Assembly (NCBI GenBank): GCA_000697335.1
Contig: JNEM01015969.1
Span: 1-11,086, forward strand
Source of the DNA: Conidiobolus incongruus B7586
Taxonomy: Eukaryota > Entomophthoromycota > Entomophthoromycetes > Entomophthorales > Conidiobolaceae
Direction of reading: 5' to 3'
DNA length: 11,086 nt
This document shows positions 8,521 to 11,086 of this stretch, piece after piece. Below the pieces are notes generated by a model that saw only the letters and a list, made by a program, of their open reading frames with translations, had not been told where the DNA came from and did not search any database. How positions within the stretch are numbered: the stretch's first letter is position 1; each line of letters starts with the position of its first letter. The position numbers and the translations under genes are program-made.

Positions 8521-9780
8521 TTTTAAAATATTACTCATAAATAAATATATTAGTCAATGTATTCTAGAGTGAAAATTATTTTATATATATCCAGAGTTAA
8601 ATTAAATAAAATACCTTCACAGTTATCATTATCTTATAATGCCAATATATTAATATAAATATTTTCATGTTTACACAATTCTCAATTGAAAATTAAATTT
8701 GAACTAGAGTGCAAAATAGTTAGTTTTATTAATCCACACAATAATTCTAGATTAGACTGTCTAATAGATATTTTTTTATCTGTTAAGGAGTCTTATATTA
8801 TCAAAATAAAATCAGTTAAAAAGTTTTTTATAAGATGAATACCTTGTTCAAGGTAAATTTTAAAATCTAAAAATTCTCTGTTTAAGATAATATATATTAC
8901 AAATAAAAACTGATAAAATTTAAATTTAATAAAATATATTTTCTTTTATTAAAAATTAAAAATCATATCAAAAACTGGAGAAAAATAAAAAGGAATATTT
9001 ATTCTTTTAATTAATAATAGTATAAAATATTAATAACCATATATTATTTGAAGTTTTTTTAATTTAATTATAAATTTTTGAAAATCTTTAAAAATAATGA
9101 ATTTTTATTATTATAAAATATATTATAATAAAAGTTTTTTTAATTTATCTATTTAAAAACCAAAATTAGTTAATAATATTATTAAAAATATTAATATTTT
9201 AAAAGTAATTATATAATATAGTATAATTTATATTGTATTTGTTAAATTTTTTTTTTCAACGTTCTTAAATATTTTTATTTTAATCAATAATTAAGAATAA
9301 TATTTTAAATATCAATTTATAAATATTATATTAATTATATTATAATAATTTTATTGAATTAATTTCGAATTACTCTTTATTTGTTTAAATCTATGTTATT
9401 TAAATAAACTGAATTATAGATTATATTTAATATCTTATAAAATTTAATAATAGATAAATTATTATATTTTATAATTCTAGATTTACTTATTAGTCAATTC
9501 TCAAAAAATATAAAATTTTATACTATATATCTTAAGTAACTAAAATTTCTGAAATATTTCTCTGTATTTTTAATAATAAAAATTTTTTGCAATTAAAAAT
9601 AAATAAACATTCTAATATAATATATAAAAATAAATATATAATATAAATTTAATAGTTTCTTTTATTATTAATAATTTTTTGCTATACTTTTAGCAAACTT
9701 CTAATACTTAAAAAACAGTTCTTTTTATTAAAGATTGAAATTTAATATTTTACAAACTAATTAAATTTTTGTTATATATC
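8521..9780. other. AT-rich gene-free stretch
   Basis: The composition is extremely low in G and C over most of the stretch (two G/C in the row 9301-9360), with stops in all frames. Nothing resembling a gene, RNA gene or long repeat was seen. Confidence 0.65.
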
Positions 9781-10020
9781 TATCCAATTAATCCATATAT
9801 ATTTATCTTTTATATTAGTTTACCCATAATTTACCTCTTATCCTACTTTCCCTTAAATTGATCTATTCTCATCCTAGTATGAAAAGGGAGGAAATACAAC
9901 AGGGATCTATTTATCTACCTATTTATCTGTCTATTCATTCATTAATCTATCTAATTACCTAGCTATAACTCTAAGTCTCTATCAAAGATTCCCAATAAAA
10001 ATTCTATAACTATATTTTAA
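9781..10020 (+). repeat. C-skewed patch with a degenerate ATCT-type tetranucleotide repeat
   Basis: Words such as tatc, atct, ctat and attc recur in loose four-base register from about 9904 to 9955, as in a worn (ATCT)n microsatellite. The whole patch is C-rich and G-poor on the plus strand: 47 C and 16 G in 240 bases by hand count. A single exception, gaaaagggagg at about 9881-9891, can pair six bases with TCCCTT at about 9849-9854. No open frame is present. The patch could also be a leader or promoter of a gene outside the window. Confidence 0.5.
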
Positions 10021-11086
10021 TCTAATAACTTACCAATAATCCAACTTAATTTAATATAATTATCCTAATTTTCAGCATTAAGATAATATAATTTTTCTGT
10101 AGAAATTTTCTCTTTTATAAACTAGTTTTTTAATTACTTAATGCAATTATAATTATATAAGTTATAATCTAAAGAATATACTAGATATGGTAGTTTTTTC
10201 CAGTTATTTTTAATTAGAAAGTATTTTATAGCTTTATATTTATATATTTTTTAAATATTATGTAAATAATTAGTTTTCTCAAATTATATTAAGAATATTA
10301 ATTAAAAATGCTTCTATTTATAAAAGCAATATAAAGTTTACTATTAATTGATTTTTTTTAAAAATTAAATAAAAATAGCATATATTATTATAATTTATTA
10401 TAATAATTCATATTCACTTATTAATAAAATATTTATTTAAAGGGATTTGTAAAAGAGGTTGATTTAACTTAATCTAATATTATTATTTAAGTTTTAATAA
10501 AGAATTATATAAAAAAATCTAAGATTCATCAATTATAATTATTTGCTATAAAAGTTTAAGCTTCTAGTAATATTTTAATAAGTTTTGTTTAATAAATAGT
10601 ATTTTAGTTTTTTTCAAGTTTTAGTTAAATTATAAAATATTTATTTTTCATTTTTATTTATTAATTTAAGTTTAAATATTAATAAAAATAAAATACTTAT
10701 AAAACTGATAATAAAGTACTTAAATAATTCTTTAGTTAAATAAAAAGGTGTTTTTTTATATTTTTTCACTTTATTAATAATTGAAAGAATGATAGTTAAA
10801 GTTAGTTTTTTAGATTTTAATAGATTTTAGATAGTTTTTTTTTTAGTTTTAAGTTAATTTACCTAATAATAAAATGTTAATTTAGATAATACTTTATTAT
10901 TAAAAGTTGCTTGTAAATTTTAAATAATTTTAAAAAGCTTATGATTAAGTTTTATTAATATTATAATAAAAAACTTTAAATGATTATTATTTAATTTAAA
11001 AATAATTGAATTAAATAATCAATTTTAAGTTAATTTTTCAATCAAAAATATTATTATATATATATATTAAAAATATATAATTTCCA
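10021..11086. other. AT-rich gene-free stretch to the window end, with a T-rich patch
   Basis: No gene is supportable. Between about 10738 and 10860 the plus strand has long T runs separated by TAG or TTAG words, for example tagattttaatagatttta at about 10811-10829 and a run of ten T near 10835-10844. This looks like simple low-complexity drift and not a defined repeat. The end of the window carries another short TA run (about 11055-11068). Confidence 0.6.

Overview
The window is nuclear DNA from a fungus with an extremely AT-rich genome. The kingdom call rests on one long intact gene for a Golgi alpha-mannosyltransferase of the fungal MNN1 family (CAZy GT71). Composition is sharply two-tiered. 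Hand counts of sample rows give about 37-47% G+C inside this gene. The emptiest background rows have 1-3 G/C per 60 bases (2101-2160, 1561-1620, 9301-9360). This contrast, the long gene-free stretches and a single-exon gene suggest an early-diverging AT-rich fungus, perhaps Entomophthoromycotina (Conidiobolus-like) or Kickxellomycotina (Smittium-like). That placement is inference and the sequence does not prove it.

Layout. Positions 1-2455 are AT-rich sequence with no supportable gene, reaching its lowest G+C at about 1550-2400. Positions 2456-3857 are slightly less AT-rich but still without a gene. Positions 3858-4208 hold an isolated island of about 43% G+C with one open forward frame and good codon texture. 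It looks like one exon, or a surviving fragment, of a gene I do not recognise. Positions 4209-5180 are AT-rich spacer with a (TA)n run and a 29-base pure pyrimidine tract. Positions 5181-5801 look like the promoter and leader of the main gene: a G-skewed block, a consensus TATA box at 5435-5442, then a leader with no ATG. Positions 5802-7553 are the mannosyltransferase gene, followed at once by a poly(A) signal overlapping a Pumilio/Puf-type motif. Positions 7620-11086 are AT-rich gene-free sequence, broken by a small inverted-repeat island (8420-8483) and a C-skewed patch with a worn ATCT-type microsatellite (about 9781-10020).

Function. Only one gene product can be interpreted: a type II membrane protein of the secretory pathway expected to cap N- or O-linked glycans with alpha-linked mannose using GDP-mannose. 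No operon, mobile-element protein, CRISPR array, tRNA or rRNA could be supported. The best candidates for something undescribed are the orphan coding-like island at 3858-4208 and the sharp strand asymmetry that flips around the TATA box.
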